Shown: one piece after another, positions 1-9,520 of the stretch
How positions within the stretch are numbered: the stretch's first letter is position 1
How the letters are laid out: every line of letters starts with the position of its first letter
Assembly: GCF_000293805.1 (NCBI RefSeq)
Contig: NZ_AMBZ01000001.1
Span: forward strand, 62,001 to 126,000
Origin: Paenibacillus alvei DSM 29
GTDB lineage: Bacteria; Bacillota; Bacilli; Paenibacillales; Paenibacillaceae
DNA length: 64,000 bases
Reading direction: 5' to 3'
Program-made: the position numbers and the translations under genes
Notes under the pieces: model-generated
Told to the model about the DNA's origin: nothing
Database searches by the model: none
Seen by the model: the letters and a program-made list of their open reading frames with translations, nothing else

Positions 1-3000
1 GTTCTGGATTCTGTGTTGCCACACCGACAGGACATGTATCAAGCTGGCACACCCGCATCATGATACAGCCGACGGCTACAAGCGGCGCTGTGGAGAAACC
101 ATATTCCTCTGCACCGAGCAGGGTGGCGATGGCTAGATCGCGTCCTGTCATCATCTTCCCGTCCGTCTCTAAGACAATGCGGTCACGCAAATTGTTCAGG
201 ATCAGCGTCTGATGCGTCTCCGCCAATCCAAGCTCCCACGGCAGACCTGCATGGCGGATCGAGCCTTGCGGAGAAGCCCCCGTGCCTCCATCATAACCAC
301 TGACGAGGATTACATCTGCACGTCCCTTGGCAACACCGGCGGCAATGGTTCCGACACCGACTTCCGAGACGAGCTTCACGTTGATGCGCGCACGTGGATT
401 CGCATTCTTCAAATCATAGATCAGTTCTGCCAAATCCTCGATTGAGTAAATATCATGGTGCGGTGGCGGCGAAATCAGTCCCACCCCAGGTGTTGAGCCG
501 CGCACTTCAGCGACCCACGGATATACCTTGCGCCCAGGCAACTGTCCGCCTTCTCCCGGCTTCGCTCCCTGCGCCATCTTAATTTGGATCTCATCCGCAT
601 TGATTAGATAGTCTGATGTTACACCGAAGCGACCGGAAGCAACCTGCTTAATTGCGCTCCGTCTAGAATCGCCGTTCGCATCCTTCACATAGCGAGCCGG
701 GTTCTCTCCGCCTTCACCGGAATTCGACTTGCCGCCGATGCGGTTCATCGCTATTGCCAAGCTCTCATGCGCTTCTTTCGAAATCGAGCCGAACGACATT
801 GCTCCCGTCTTGAATCGCTTTACAATCGAGTCCACGGATTCTACTTCTTCAAGCGGAACCGCTGGCCCTATGGGTTTTAAGACGAATAAGGAGCGAAGCG
901 TGCGGCTGCTATTGTATTCGCCCTGCACGAGCTTGGAATACTTCTTGAACAGTCGATAATCGTTCGTGCGCACCGCATGCTGGAGCGTATGAATCGTTTG
1001 CGGATTGAACAGATGTTCTTCCCCGTCATTGCGCCATTGATATTCGCCCCCGGAATCAAGCTCTGCGTCTCTTCCCGGCTGTGCGGAAAAGCCACGATAA
1101 TGATGAGACAACGCCTCCTGCGCGACTTCCTCCAATCCAATGCCGCCAATTCGAGACGGCGTCCATGTAAAGTATTGATCGACAAAGTCCTGCTTCAATC
1201 CGATGGCTTCAAATATTTGAGCGCCACGGTACGACTGTACTGTGGATATACCCATTTTTGATAGTATTTTCACGACGCCCTTGGTCGCCGCCTTCATATA
1301 GTTCTTAACAGCCTTCTCATGGGTAATGCCATGCAATATGCCTTGGCGAATCATATCATCGAGCGTTTCGAATACAACGTACGGGTTCACCACACTGACG
1401 CCATAGCCGAGCAGCAGCGCATAATGATGAACCTCGCGCGGCTCGCCCGATTCCAGCAGCAGACTTACCTTCGTACGCGTGCCTTGACGAATTAGATGAT
1501 GGTGAAGGCATGATACCGCGAGCAGCGCCGGGATTGCAGCCTGTTCCTCCTCTACGCCGCGGTCAGATAAGATAATCAAGTTATGTCCCTTGCCGATGAC
1601 CCGATCAGCAGCCTCACACATCGTCTTTAAGGCAGCTTCAAGACCTGCCGCTCCCTCAGATGCCGTGAATAGAATCGGTATCGTAATCGATTTGAATCCC
1701 GGCCGGCGAATGTGGCGCAGCTTAGCGAAATCCTCATTTGAAAGCACCGGCGAATCCAACTTAATTTGTCGGCAGCTCTCCGGCTCGGGAAGTAGAAGAT
1801 TTCGTTCAGGTCCAATCGTCGTGCTCGTCGCGGTCACGATTTCTTCCCGAATGGCGTCGATAGGCGGATTCGTAACTTGGGCGAATAATTGCTTGAAATA
1901 GTTGTACAGCCGCTGCGGGCGTTCGGATAGAACAGCCAGCGGCGCATCGTACCCCATTGATCCCAGCGGCTCTACACCTGTAGCCGCCATAGGCTCGATA
2001 ATTTTGCGCAGCTCCTCGTACGTATAGCCGAACGCCTGCTGGCGTTGCTGCACATTTTCATGCTTCGGCTCCGGTACTTCCGGTGCATCCGGCAAATCTT
2101 CAAGCCCTACTAAATGCTCATCGAGCCAGGACTGATACGGGTTCTCTTCCGCAATCTGCGCCTTCACTTCCTCATCCGAAATGATGCAGCCCTTCTCCGT
2201 ATCAACGACAAGCATCCGTCCCGGGCGCAGCCGATCCTTATATGCGATCTGCTCAGGTGGAATATCTAGCACGCCCGCTTCTGAACTGAGCACGATCATA
2301 TTGTCCTTCGTCACATAATAACGGGATGGGCGCAATCCGTTCCGATCCAAGGTGGCGACAATTTGCACGCCGTCCGTGAACGCCATGGCGGCAGGACCAT
2401 CCCAAGGCTCCATGAGACAGCTGTGGTATTCATAAAAAGCTCTCTTCGCAGGATCCATGCTGTCATGGTTGTTCCATGGCTCCGGCACCATCATCATAGC
2501 AACATGCGACAACGGGCGGCCCGCTAAATACAGAAATTCAAAGGTGTTGTCGAACATGCCTGTATCCGAGCCATCATCATTGATGACCGGTTTCACCTTC
2601 TCCAAATCAGCGCCGAAAACATCAGATGCGAACAGTGTCTGGCGGGCATGCATCCAGTTCACGTTGCCGCGCAGCGTGTTGATCTCACCGTTGTGGATCA
2701 TATAACGATACGGATGTGCACGCTCCCAGCTCGGAAATGTATTTGTGCTGAAGCGCGAATGTATAAGAGCTATTGCTGATTCGAGCGAGTCATGCTGCAA
2801 ATCGAGATAAAATTGACCGACTTGCTCGGTCGTCAGCATTCCTTTGTATACGACTTTCCGGCACGACATGCTCGAAATATAGAACGTACCCGCTTCTTCT
2901 TCGCCAGTATACCGAATTTCCTGCTCTGCCCGCTTGCGAATCATATACAGTTTACGCTCAAAGGCAAGCTCATTCTCGATATTTTCGCTCCGTGCAATGA

Positions 3001-3457
3001 ACATCTGGCGTACATAAGGCTGGACGGCTTTCGCTGATTGACCAAGGCCCTCTCCATTCGTCGGAACGGTGCGGAACCCGAGCAAGGTCTGCCCCTCCTC
3101 CTCAACAATGCGGCGAAGACGAGCTTCATGCGCTTCACGCACGCGCTCATTTTGTGTCAGGAACAGCATGCCTACGCCATATAGACCTGCATCAGGAAGT
3201 GCAATTCCTTGCTGTTCCATCTCTCTGACAAAGAAACGATGCGGGATTTGCAGCATGATCCCTGCTCCATCCCCTGTATTCGGCTCGCTTCCCTGACCGC
3301 CGCGATGCTCCATATTTACCAGCATCTGCAGCGCCTGACGTACAATATCGTGAGACTTTTCCCCTTTAATATGAGCGATAAAGCCCATACCGCACGCATC
3401 TTTTTCATACCTTGGATCATATAATCCTTGCTTGGGAGGTAATCCGTTCAGTTTCAT
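1..3457 (-). CDS. gltB: Glutamate synthase large subunit, 3' end outside window
   Basis: The large subunit of glutamate synthase converts 2-oxoglutarate and glutamine to two glutamates in nitrogen assimilation. The reading frame starts at ATG 3457, with AGAAAGG about 10 bases upstream, and stays open to the window edge: about 1152 codons of the roughly 1500 usual in the family. The N-terminal glutaminase domain carries the motif EKDACGMGF near residue 22; its Cys is the known amidotransferase nucleophile, exposed after propeptide removal. The central and FMN domains follow ([20 protein letters not shown]). The [12 protein letters not shown] pattern at bases 20-60 matches the 3Fe-4S cysteines. 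The C-terminal GXGXG domain lies outside the window, probably followed by gltD. Confidence 0.97.
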   Translation of the reverse strand, partial: MKLNGLPPKQGLYDPRYEKDACGMGFIAHIKGEKSHDIVRQALQMLVNMEHRGGQGSEPNTGDGAGIMLQIPHRFFVREMEQQGIALPDAGLYGVGMLFLTQNERVREAHEARLRRIVEEEGQTLLGFRTVPTNGEGLGQSAKAVQPYVRQMFIARSENIENELAFERKLYMIRKRAEQEIRYTGEEEAGTFYISSMSCRKVVYKGMLTTEQVGQFYLDLQHDSLESAIALIHSRFSTNTFPSWERAHPYRYMIHNGEINTLRGNVNWMHARQTLFASDVFGADLEKVKPVINDDGSDTGMFDNTFEFLYLAGRPLSHVAMMMVPEPWNNHDSMDPAKRAFYEYHSCLMEPWDGPAAMAFTDGVQIVATLDRNGLRPSRYYVTKDNMIVLSSEAGVLDIPPEQIAYKDRLRPGRMLVVDTEKGCIISDEEVKAQIAEENPYQSWLDEHLVGLEDLPDAPEVPEPKHENVQQRQQAFGYTYEELRKIIEPMAATGVEPLGSMGYDAPLAVLSERPQRLYNYFKQLFAQVTNPPIDAIREEIVTATSTTIGPERNLLLPEPESCRQIKLDSPVLSNEDFAKLRHIRRPGFKSITIPILFTASEGAAGLEAALKTMCEAADRVIGKGHNLIILSDRGVEEEQAAIPALLAVSCLHHHLIRQGTRTKVSLLLESGEPREVHHYALLLGYGVSVVNPYVVFETLDDMIRQGILHGITHEKAVKNYMKAATKGVVKILSKMGISTVQSYRGAQIFEAIGLKQDFVDQYFTWTPSRIGGIGLEEVAQEALSHHYRGFSAQPGRDAELDSGGEYQWRNDGEEHLFNPQTIHTLQHAVRTNDYRLFKKYSKLVQGEYNSSRTLRSLFVLKPIGPAVPLEEVESVDSIVKRFKTGAMSFGSISKEAHESLAIAMNRIGGKSNSGEGGENPARYVKDANGDSRRSAIKQVASGRFGVTSDYLINADEIQIKMAQGAKPGEGGQLPGRKVYPWVAEVRGSTPGVGLISPPPHHDIYSIEDLAELIYDLKNANPRARINVKLVSEVGVGTIAAGVAKGRADVILVSGYDGGTGASPQGSIRHAGLPWELGLAETHQTLILNNLRDRIVLETDGKMMTGRDLAIATLLGAEEYGFSTAPLVAVGCIMMRVCQLDTCPVGVATQNPE

Positions 3458-3566
3458 ACGAAGCAACCTTTCTATAATAAAGTGATCGACATACGCTACA
3501 TAGATTCGACAACATTTCACACGTCCACATGATGAATTCATAATTATTCATTTGTATTGATTCATT

Positions 3567-3595
3567 ATTTTAACATCGTGCCAACTTGATGGCAA
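3567..3595 (-). promoter_or_regulatory. Probable sigma-A promoter of gltB
   Basis: Read leftward, TTGCCA (3595-3590) and TAAAAT (3572-3567) are 17 bases apart, giving a leader of about 105 bases before the gltB ATG. The -35 box sits in a dyad, TGCCA-N6-TGGCA, which could bind a regulator such as a GltC-type activator. That link is inference. Confidence 0.5.
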
Positions 3596-3863
3596 TTTAA
3601 TATTTTTATGCCCTTGATAAGATATAATAGTCGGTAATTTCTTTGTATAGAGCCAATAGAACCTATTCCCACCCCGTGCATAAATCATTATAAATGTTTA
3701 TAAATTCTTGTTCTTTTTTGCATTTTTCGACACACATAATCCAATTTCTTCTTAAAAAAAGTATAGGTTGAACGAGTTTATATGTATTTATATTCATTGT
3801 ATCGCATATTCATATAATTTATGGAACATTCATATGGACAGTACCGCACAGTCATTTGTCATA

Positions 3864-3891
3864 TTTACAAATCTATAAATATAGATATAAT
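3864..3891 (+). promoter_or_regulatory. Probable sigma-A promoter of the ArsR-type gene
   Basis: TTTACA (3864-3869) and TATAAT (3886-3891) are 16 bases apart. The spacer is filled by the palindrome at 3871-3886, so a bound repressor would block RNA polymerase. Transcription would be expected to start near 3898, directly before the ATG at 3899, so the mRNA may be leaderless. Confidence 0.6.
3871..3886. promoter_or_regulatory. Operator copy 1, ATCTA-N6-TAGAT
   Basis: ATCTATAAATATAGAT is a perfect inverted repeat with 7-base arms. The same pattern recurs at 4246-4261 in front of the MFS gene. This suggests one regulator, most simply the ArsR-type protein encoded here, controls itself and the exporter. 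Confidence 0.6.
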
Positions 3892-3898
3892 AAAGCGT

Positions 3899-4210
3899 AT
3901 GGATCCTTTACTCATTTGCAAAGCATTATCCAATGATACACGCCTCAATATTTTACAGTGGTTAAAGCACCCAGAGGAGCATTTCGACGAAGAGAAATAT
4001 ATTCAGTATGGAATTTCTTTTGCTACAGGCGTATGCGTTGGCGATATTCAGAAAAAAACAGGGCTTGCGCAATCGGTCATCTCAAGCTATCTGCTCTCCA
4101 TGCAGCAGGCTGGATTATTGGAGTCTGAACGAGTCGGCAAATGGACGTACTATCGCCGTAATGAACAAACAATACGAGAATACGCCGAGTATGTTACCCA
4201 TCATTTATAG
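3899..4210 (+). CDS. ArsR-family winged-helix transcriptional regulator
   Basis: A 103-residue protein when started at ATG 3899. An upstream in-frame ATG at 3821 would place the start ahead of the apparent promoter, so the shorter form is preferred. No Shine-Dalgarno sequence precedes 3899. The protein opens with DPLLICKALSNDTRLNILQWL, followed by the DIQKKTGLAQSVISSYLLSM recognition helix region and a wing (VGKWTYYRRNE), the normal layout of the ArsR fold. No clear metal-binding cysteine pair is seen (one Cys near position 8 and one in GVCVGD). The downstream MFS exporter has the same operator, so the pair probably forms an inducible efflux system whose inducer is unknown. Confidence 0.85.
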   Translation: MDPLLICKALSNDTRLNILQWLKHPEEHFDEEKYIQYGISFATGVCVGDIQKKTGLAQSVISSYLLSMQQAGLLESERVGKWTYYRRNEQTIREYAEYVTHHL

Positions 4211-4245
4211 GAAAGGAGGAAGTTCTTCTTTTTTTGTATCTTCAA

Positions 4246-4261
4246 ATCTACATATATAGAT
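4246..4261. promoter_or_regulatory. Operator copy 2, ATCTA-N6-TAGAT
   Basis: ATCTACATATATAGAT matches the operator at 3871-3886 at 13 of 16 bases. It lies between -35-like TCTTCA (4239-4244) and -10-like TATTTA (4261-4266), the same placement as copy 1. It probably controls the MFS gene. Confidence 0.5.
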
Positions 4262-4322
4262 ATTTATTTATTAGGATTAGATTGAACATGCTTGAATCAT
4301 TATGAGATGAAATGGAGTCACC

Positions 4323-5504
4323 TTGAAAATGAGTAAAACAAACCCTTTACTGCTTCTTATCCTGTCACTTGGAGTATTTGGCATTATTACGACGGAAATG
4401 GGTATTGTAGGCGTGCTGCCTCAAATTTCACAGAAATTTCAGATCACCGCTTCTGAAGCTGGATGGCTCGTAAGTTTATTTGCACTGATTGTAGCCATCA
4501 GCGGCCCGTTCCTAACCTTGATTGCTTCCCGATTTAATCGTAAGAGCGTTCTGCTCACGGCAATTTCCATGTTCGTGCTGTCTAATATCGTCTATGCTTT
4601 CACCTCGCATTTTGAGATTATGCTGCTCTTTCGGATATTGCCTGCTTTGTTCCATCCTGTATTCTTCTCCATTGCGCTCGTAGCTGCTGCAAGCCTGGTT
4701 CCCCCGGAACAAAGCGGCAAGGCAGTCGTACGCGTATTTGCTGGGATCACTGTAGGATTTGCATTCGGAGTGCCAATTACATCCTATTTAGCGGAGCGCA
4801 TTTCGTTATCGGCCTCTTTCTTATTTGGAGCAGTGGTGAATGCTATCGCATTGATTGGTTTGCTCATTTGGCTGCCATCGATGCCAGTCAAGGAGAAAAT
4901 GTCTTACGGCAAGCAGCTTGGCATTTTGCGCAAGCCAGGACTTTGGCTTAACATTGCAGCCGTTATCTTTATCTTCGCAGCTATGTTCTCCGTGTATAGT
5001 TATTTTGCCGAATATACGAGCCAGATTACTCGGATGAACGGCTCACTCATCAGTATTATGCTTATGGTATTCGGACTTGTCATGATAATCGGGAATTTTC
5101 TGTTCGGAACCTTACTGCAAAAGAATACAACAAAAACGATTTTGCTGTTCCCTCTTCTGTATTCGTTCGTGTATTTGCTTGTCTATTATGCAGGAACCTG
5201 TCTGTTTCTTATGATTGGGATGATATTCATTTGGGGAACCGTGCATTCTGGAGGGCTGATTGTCAGCCAAACCTGGTTGACGTCAGAAGCCAAGGAAGCA
5301 CCTGAATTCGGCAACAGTCTATTCGTATCCTTCTCTAACTTGGGGATTACCATTGGTACTGCAGTTGCAGGCTTCATGATTTCCCAGCTCGGCATGCATC
5401 AGCTTATCTGGTGCGGAATCGGATTCTCTCTGCTCGCATTTGCCACGATTACAATCAAAATGAAGCTATTCAGTGCTGCTGCCCCAGAAGGTGCAAGTGC
5501 CTAG
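4323..5504 (+). CDS. MFS transporter, DHA1-type drug or sugar efflux
   Basis: A 391-393 residue integral membrane protein with about 12 hydrophobic segments, the usual size for DHA1 drug:proton or sugar-efflux antiporters (YdhP/AraJ-like). The first segment is followed by TTEMGIVGVLPQI, typical of this subgroup, and the loop after helix 2 contains SRFNRKSVLL, a variant of MFS motif A. The start is either TTG 4323 (5 bases from GGAG at 4314) or ATG 4329 (11 bases). It follows the ArsR-type gene and shares its operator, so expression is likely relieved by the regulator's ligand. The substrate cannot be told from sequence. Confidence 0.88.
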   Translation: MKMSKTNPLLLLILSLGVFGIITTEMGIVGVLPQISQKFQITASEAGWLVSLFALIVAISGPFLTLIASRFNRKSVLLTAISMFVLSNIVYAFTSHFEIMLLFRILPALFHPVFFSIALVAAASLVPPEQSGKAVVRVFAGITVGFAFGVPITSYLAERISLSASFLFGAVVNAIALIGLLIWLPSMPVKEKMSYGKQLGILRKPGLWLNIAAVIFIFAAMFSVYSYFAEYTSQITRMNGSLISIMLMVFGLVMIIGNFLFGTLLQKNTTKTILLFPLLYSFVYLLVYYAGTCLFLMIGMIFIWGTVHSGGLIVSQTWLTSEAKEAPEFGNSLFVSFSNLGITIGTAVAGFMISQLGMHQLIWCGIGFSLLAFATITIKMKLFSAAAPEGASA

Positions 5505-5542
5505 CGTGTAACCCTATTGCGAATTATCTGAACATTGATATC

Positions 5543-5574
5543 AAAAAAAGGGACTGCCCCAGCAGTCCCTTTTT
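5543..5574. terminator. Bidirectional rho-independent terminator
   Basis: GGGACTGC (5550-5557) pairs perfectly with GCAGTCCC (5562-5569) around a 4-base loop, with an A run on the left and a T run on the right. It separates the convergent MFS and BIG2 genes. Confidence 0.9.
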
Positions 5575-5609
5575 ACAGGCTGTCGTTCACCATATTCCAC
5601 GAAAGTTGA

Positions 5610-7808
5610 TTATTTCGCACTTACACGCATCGAAGTACTCTTTCCATCGAAGGTAAACTTCAGGGTTGCACTGCCCTTGGCAGCGGCCTGTACCGTACCT
5701 CTTGCTGCTTTGATCTTCAAGTTGGAAGGAACGAATGTCACGGAAGAAGTCACATCTACAACTTCACCCGTATCATAAATCGCTTGCACCTTCCACGAAG
5801 CAGACTGACCGATGCCCAGCTTTACACTCGTCGGATTCGACTCAAGCTTCAGCAAGCGAGGCTTGACATGTACGACCACTTCGAGCTTTCTGCCTTGATA
5901 CTCTCCGACCAGCTTCGTGCTGCCGATCGCTACACCCTTCACTGTAGCGCCGCGCACGGTCGCTACCTTTTCATTCTCAACCGTCCACTTAATGCGTGAA
6001 CCAAGAGCAATTGTCTTGCCATTTCTATATGTCCCTGTCACCTTAACAGATTGGGACTTATTCACGTTCGTGCGAACCTCGGAAGGTACGATAGCGTACT
6101 TCACGATTTCCTCTTCAACTGTCACCTTAATTGACAGTTTCACATTCGAGAACGTACCTGTCAGCGTTACACGCCCAGCAATAAGCCCCTTCATCTTCCC
6201 GTCGCGAACGAGCAGATTTGGAGAACTTGACTCCCATTTTACTTGAGTCGTTACATTCTCTTCTGTTCCATCTGCATAAATGACATTCACTTCAGGCAAT
6301 GGCTGCTCGCGGCCGGTCACGACGCTAACATCCGTGTTGTTTGCCTGCAATAGGAGCGCCTTGCGCTGAACGGTTACTTCTAATAGAAGTGATTGATTGC
6401 GAACATTCGCAGTCAGAGTTGCCGTTCCCGCTGCTACTGCCTTCATTTTGCCGTCCTTAATGGAGACAACACTTTCATTCGAGGACGTCCAGTGCACCAA
6501 TTCCGATACATCCAGCGTATTGCCGCTCAGAGCAACACCGCTGATTTTAGGCATAGGCTTCACATCTTCCAAGATCAAGTTCTGCTTGCGATTATCGCCT
6601 GGCTTCGCATCCTTATCTTCTTCTGTCCACTTTAGCTTCTCGATCGTTGGATATACCGTAATTTCAACGGATTTAGTCAAGCCTTTGTAAGAAGCAGTTA
6701 TCGTTGCTGTGCCCTCACTCTTCGCATACACCTTGCCGTGATCTACAGTTGCAGCCATCAGGTTGCTGGAAGTCCATTCCGCAAGGTCTGTCACTTCCTG
6801 CTGATTGTCCGCAGAGTTAAGCACGAAGGTCTGCACTTGAAGCGTTCCATCCCCAAGCATAACATGCTGCTTCTGATCCGGTGTAATGCGCATTGCTTGG
6901 TAAGAAGCGCGCACGACTACTGTAATGGACTGCGAGGAGCCCAAGTAGCTAGCGGTTACGGTTGCTGTTCCCACATTAATTGGCTTGACGACCCCGTTTT
7001 TCACTTCAGCGATATTCGCATCGCTCGTTGTCCAATCCGCCTTATCAGTTACATCTTCAAGCTTTCCATCTGTTGTCTTCGCCTTAGCTGTTACCGTTTG
7101 GGACGCCGCGCCATATTCAAATTCAATCAGCTTCTCCGGCGACAGTTCCAGCTTGTCATAAGGCTGTTCGACCTTCAGCTCGATTTTTTTGCTCAAGCCT
7201 TTATGCTTGATGGTAATGTCCGTCTTCCCTTTAGACTTCAGTGTGATTACACCTTTATTCACGTCAGCAACATCCGTACTGGAGGAAGTCCAGGAAGCCT
7301 CCGACGTGACATCATTATTCGTACTCGTCGACTGGTCGAGGGCGAATACCTTCCAAGTGAGCTTATCTCCAAGCTTAGCTGACACTTCATTCCCAACTTC
7401 TTGAGAAGTGTCTCCTACTTTAACAACCAATTGATCAAATAAATATTCAGATACAACCGTTTTCTTCAACGTATATCCTTGGTACTTAACTGTAATTTCT
7501 GAAGTGCCCTTGCCTACACCACTCACCCAACCTGCATCCACCTTAACCGCACTTGGATTCGATGTGGTCCATGTAGCCAAGCTTGTAACATCCTTCTTGT
7601 CAGTCTTGCCGCTGACTGTGCCCAGCACCTTCAGCTGCACGGAGGATCCCTCTACCGTGACGTATACAGGGGATACATTTGATTCAAAAGCAATACCTGT
7701 AATCGTATCTTCCGCATTTGCGATGCCTTGCAGCGGCAGCATGCCAATGAGCAGCGCCAATACAAGCGTTAGGCTGAGCCATGTCGATTTTCTTCTTGAT
7801 GGGTACAC
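5610..7808 (-). CDS. Secreted multi-domain BIG2 immunoglobulin-like protein
   Basis: A 732-residue protein starting at GTG 7808, with AAGGGAGAAG just upstream. Residues 1-32 form a classical signal peptide (basic SRRKS, hydrophobic core, cleavage near ANA-ED). The rest is about eight tandem domains of 80-95 residues, each with the BIG2 signature of VTS/VTD, then W(T/E)SS, then VxxG and GxATxT/xxY. No catalytic domain, sortase motif or S-layer homology domain is visible, so it is probably released or held by interactions. BIG2 domains usually act as spacers or carbohydrate/adhesion modules. It is monocistronic between two terminator or promoter regions. Confidence 0.85.
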   Translation of the reverse strand: MYPSRRKSTWLSLTLVLALLIGMLPLQGIANAEDTITGIAFESNVSPVYVTVEGSSVQLKVLGTVSGKTDKKDVTSLATWTTSNPSAVKVDAGWVSGVGKGTSEITVKYQGYTLKKTVVSEYLFDQLVVKVGDTSQEVGNEVSAKLGDKLTWKVFALDQSTSTNNDVTSEASWTSSSTDVADVNKGVITLKSKGKTDITIKHKGLSKKIELKVEQPYDKLELSPEKLIEFEYGAASQTVTAKAKTTDGKLEDVTDKADWTTSDANIAEVKNGVVKPINVGTATVTASYLGSSQSITVVVRASYQAMRITPDQKQHVMLGDGTLQVQTFVLNSADNQQEVTDLAEWTSSNLMAATVDHGKVYAKSEGTATITASYKGLTKSVEITVYPTIEKLKWTEEDKDAKPGDNRKQNLILEDVKPMPKISGVALSGNTLDVSELVHWTSSNESVVSIKDGKMKAVAAGTATLTANVRNQSLLLEVTVQRKALLLQANNTDVSVVTGREQPLPEVNVIYADGTEENVTTQVKWESSSPNLLVRDGKMKGLIAGRVTLTGTFSNVKLSIKVTVEEEIVKYAIVPSEVRTNVNKSQSVKVTGTYRNGKTIALGSRIKWTVENEKVATVRGATVKGVAIGSTKLVGEYQGRKLEVVVHVKPRLLKLESNPTSVKLGIGQSASWKVQAIYDTGEVVDVTSSVTFVPSNLKIKAARGTVQAAAKGSATLKFTFDGKSTSMRVSAK

Positions 7809-8064
7809 CTTATCTTCTCCCTTCCCGTTCTGCTCGTATGAGTTCCCATAGGAACAAAAAAGTACATATCTACTATAACGGTAAAATGGAGAAAAATTAT
7901 TATCTTATGCGGATAACTTCTTGTCAGAGGAAGCCATTTTGATACTATAGTCCTATTTCTTACGAGATTGAAAGAGTGCTGTCATCTAAACCAATGGCAA
8001 CGATATCTGCCCTCCTGTATCGTTAACGATGTAATCATTACTACTGGCAATTGAGGTGCATCGA

Positions 8065-8655
8065 ATGAAAAAGAAACTTGGAATATTGGCAACAATGATG
8101 CTTGTACTTGTTATGGCAACAGGATGCAGTCTATTTGGAACGAAGGCAAACGGACTGATTATGTATGGCTCGGAGGAGCAAATCAAGAAAGCGCTTGAAA
8201 ACACAAAGAATGATGTCACGAAGACAGAGGATTTTGTGTTGAAGTACGATGCAAAACAGGCGGATGACCGCGTCATTGCCATCAGCAAGACAACCGCGCA
8301 GGGCTTGTTCAATGATGGACTGCTTCAGCAAGTGAAGGATAAAGATACAACCGAAATCATTTCCAAATTACCTGAAGTGACAGGTGATCAAGCAGTTATT
8401 TTTGCGAAGACGAGTAAAACAGTGGCAGAGCTGAAGAGCGTGAAGTTAGCTGGGCAATACGGCGGTGATATTGTGATTGGAGAATCGCGCGGATTTGCCA
8501 AAACGATTGTACTGTTGGATGATGCAGCGTGGGAGAAGCTGAAGGCAGACAAGCTTGGCTTGACGGTTGCTCATTTCAGCAAGGATCCGAAGCATAACAT
8601 AGCGGCTTTATCTGAAATCCTAGAAAAGGCTCAGATGGTCGTAATTAAAAAATAA
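8065..8655 (+). CDS. Predicted lipoprotein of unknown function
   Basis: A 196-residue protein. ATG 8065 is preferred over GTG 8056 because GAGGTG (8053-8058) lies 6 bases upstream of it. It has a lysine-rich start, a hydrophobic segment and a lipobox-like ATGC with the lipidated Cys at residue 21, predicting attachment to the outer face of the membrane. The mature part is soluble, alpha/beta in character and lysine rich, with no domain I recognise. It is transcribed alone towards the TetR gene. Confidence 0.7.
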   Translation: MKKKLGILATMMLVLVMATGCSLFGTKANGLIMYGSEEQIKKALENTKNDVTKTEDFVLKYDAKQADDRVIAISKTTAQGLFNDGLLQQVKDKDTTEIISKLPEVTGDQAVIFAKTSKTVAELKSVKLAGQYGGDIVIGESRGFAKTIVLLDDAAWEKLKADKLGLTVAHFSKDPKHNIAALSEILEKAQMVVIKK

Positions 8656-8672
8656 ATCACAAATATGAAGAT

Positions 8673-8717
8673 ACACCCTTCCGCAGTCTGCTTCATTTCA
8701 GTCTGCCAGAAGGGTGT
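8673..8717. terminator. Possible bidirectional terminator hairpin
   Basis: ACACCCTTC (8673-8681) pairs with GAAGGGTGT (8709-8717) around a long loop that contains a repeated AGTCTGC. There is no strong T run, so the call rests on its position between convergent genes. Confidence 0.45.
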
Positions 8718-8743
8718 TGCTCTATCTGTATCGTCCTCGCTTA

Positions 8744-9325
8744 CTAAGTCTCCCGTATCGTTAAGCCTTCCATAAAGTGAAGACGAAAATAAGATTTGAT
8801 GGCTTCCTTATCGAGCGGCTCATTCAGCTTGTTCCATTCGGTCGTAAGAGCCTTATACAATTGCAGCATAACAAAGCTGACTACCTTCGGGTCGCCTTGC
8901 TTCACCTCACCACGCTCCATAGCGACGCGAACTTCACGCTCTATGTATTCAAGCAATTCTTGCTCCATCTTGGCGAGCGCTTCCTTCGCCATTGGGGTAC
9001 CGAAGTCGCGCAGTTCTTGAGACAGCTTCATTGCCAGCTCGTGGCGGCTTCGATAATCAAGTACGCGATCCAGTACGCGGTACAGTTTATCAATAAACGG
9101 TCTGTCCTCGGCAATTTCCCGATCCGCGATCTCCTTCATCTCATGAATGAGCTGCTGTAAAATCTCATCGAACAGCTCTTCTTTATTCGTAAAGAACGTG
9201 TAAATCGTCCCCTTGCCTACCTTGGCAATCTTCGCTACTTGATCCATCGTTGTCGCTTTGTACCCGAACAAAGCAAAGGATTGCGCTGCCGCTTCTACGA
9301 TTTGTTTTCGGCGGTCAATGGTCAT
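8744..9325 (-). CDS. TetR/AcrR-family transcriptional regulator
   Basis: A 193-residue regulator. The start at ATG 9325 is chosen because AGGAGG (9333-9338) lies 7 bases upstream; a longer frame to 9370 lacks a site. The first 50 residues are a TetR helix-turn-helix (KQIVEAAAQSFALFGYKATT, then MDQVAKIAKVGKGTIYTFFTNKEELF). The C-terminal part is an all-helical ligand and dimerisation domain. It diverges from the glycosyltransferase gene at 9521, with about 195 bases between the starts, so it may regulate itself or that operon. The ligand is unknown. Confidence 0.9.
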   Translation of the reverse strand: MTIDRRKQIVEAAAQSFALFGYKATTMDQVAKIAKVGKGTIYTFFTNKEELFDEILQQLIHEMKEIADREIAEDRPFIDKLYRVLDRVLDYRSRHELAMKLSQELRDFGTPMAKEALAKMEQELLEYIEREVRVAMERGEVKQGDPKVVSFVMLQLYKALTTEWNKLNEPLDKEAIKSYFRLHFMEGLTIRET

Positions 9326-9520
9326 TCCCCCGCCTCCTTTCTCCTGGCACACATTTGACTGAATGACCAATTAAAGATTATAGTCATATGCCGTTATTTG
9401 AACCATATCATACCTGCCCTTGAAATTCAACTAAACTGAAGGAAAATGACCGCCTAGTTTCGTCGTATTTGGCTGATGCTTCCTTTCACGATTCCGGTTA
9501 TAATGATTGTGGGTGAGAAC

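Noticed and set aside
6738-7382. 214-codon rightward open frame inside the BIG2 gene
   Set aside because: It is a shadow of the repeat-rich leftward gene; its sequence has no domain and no ribosome site.
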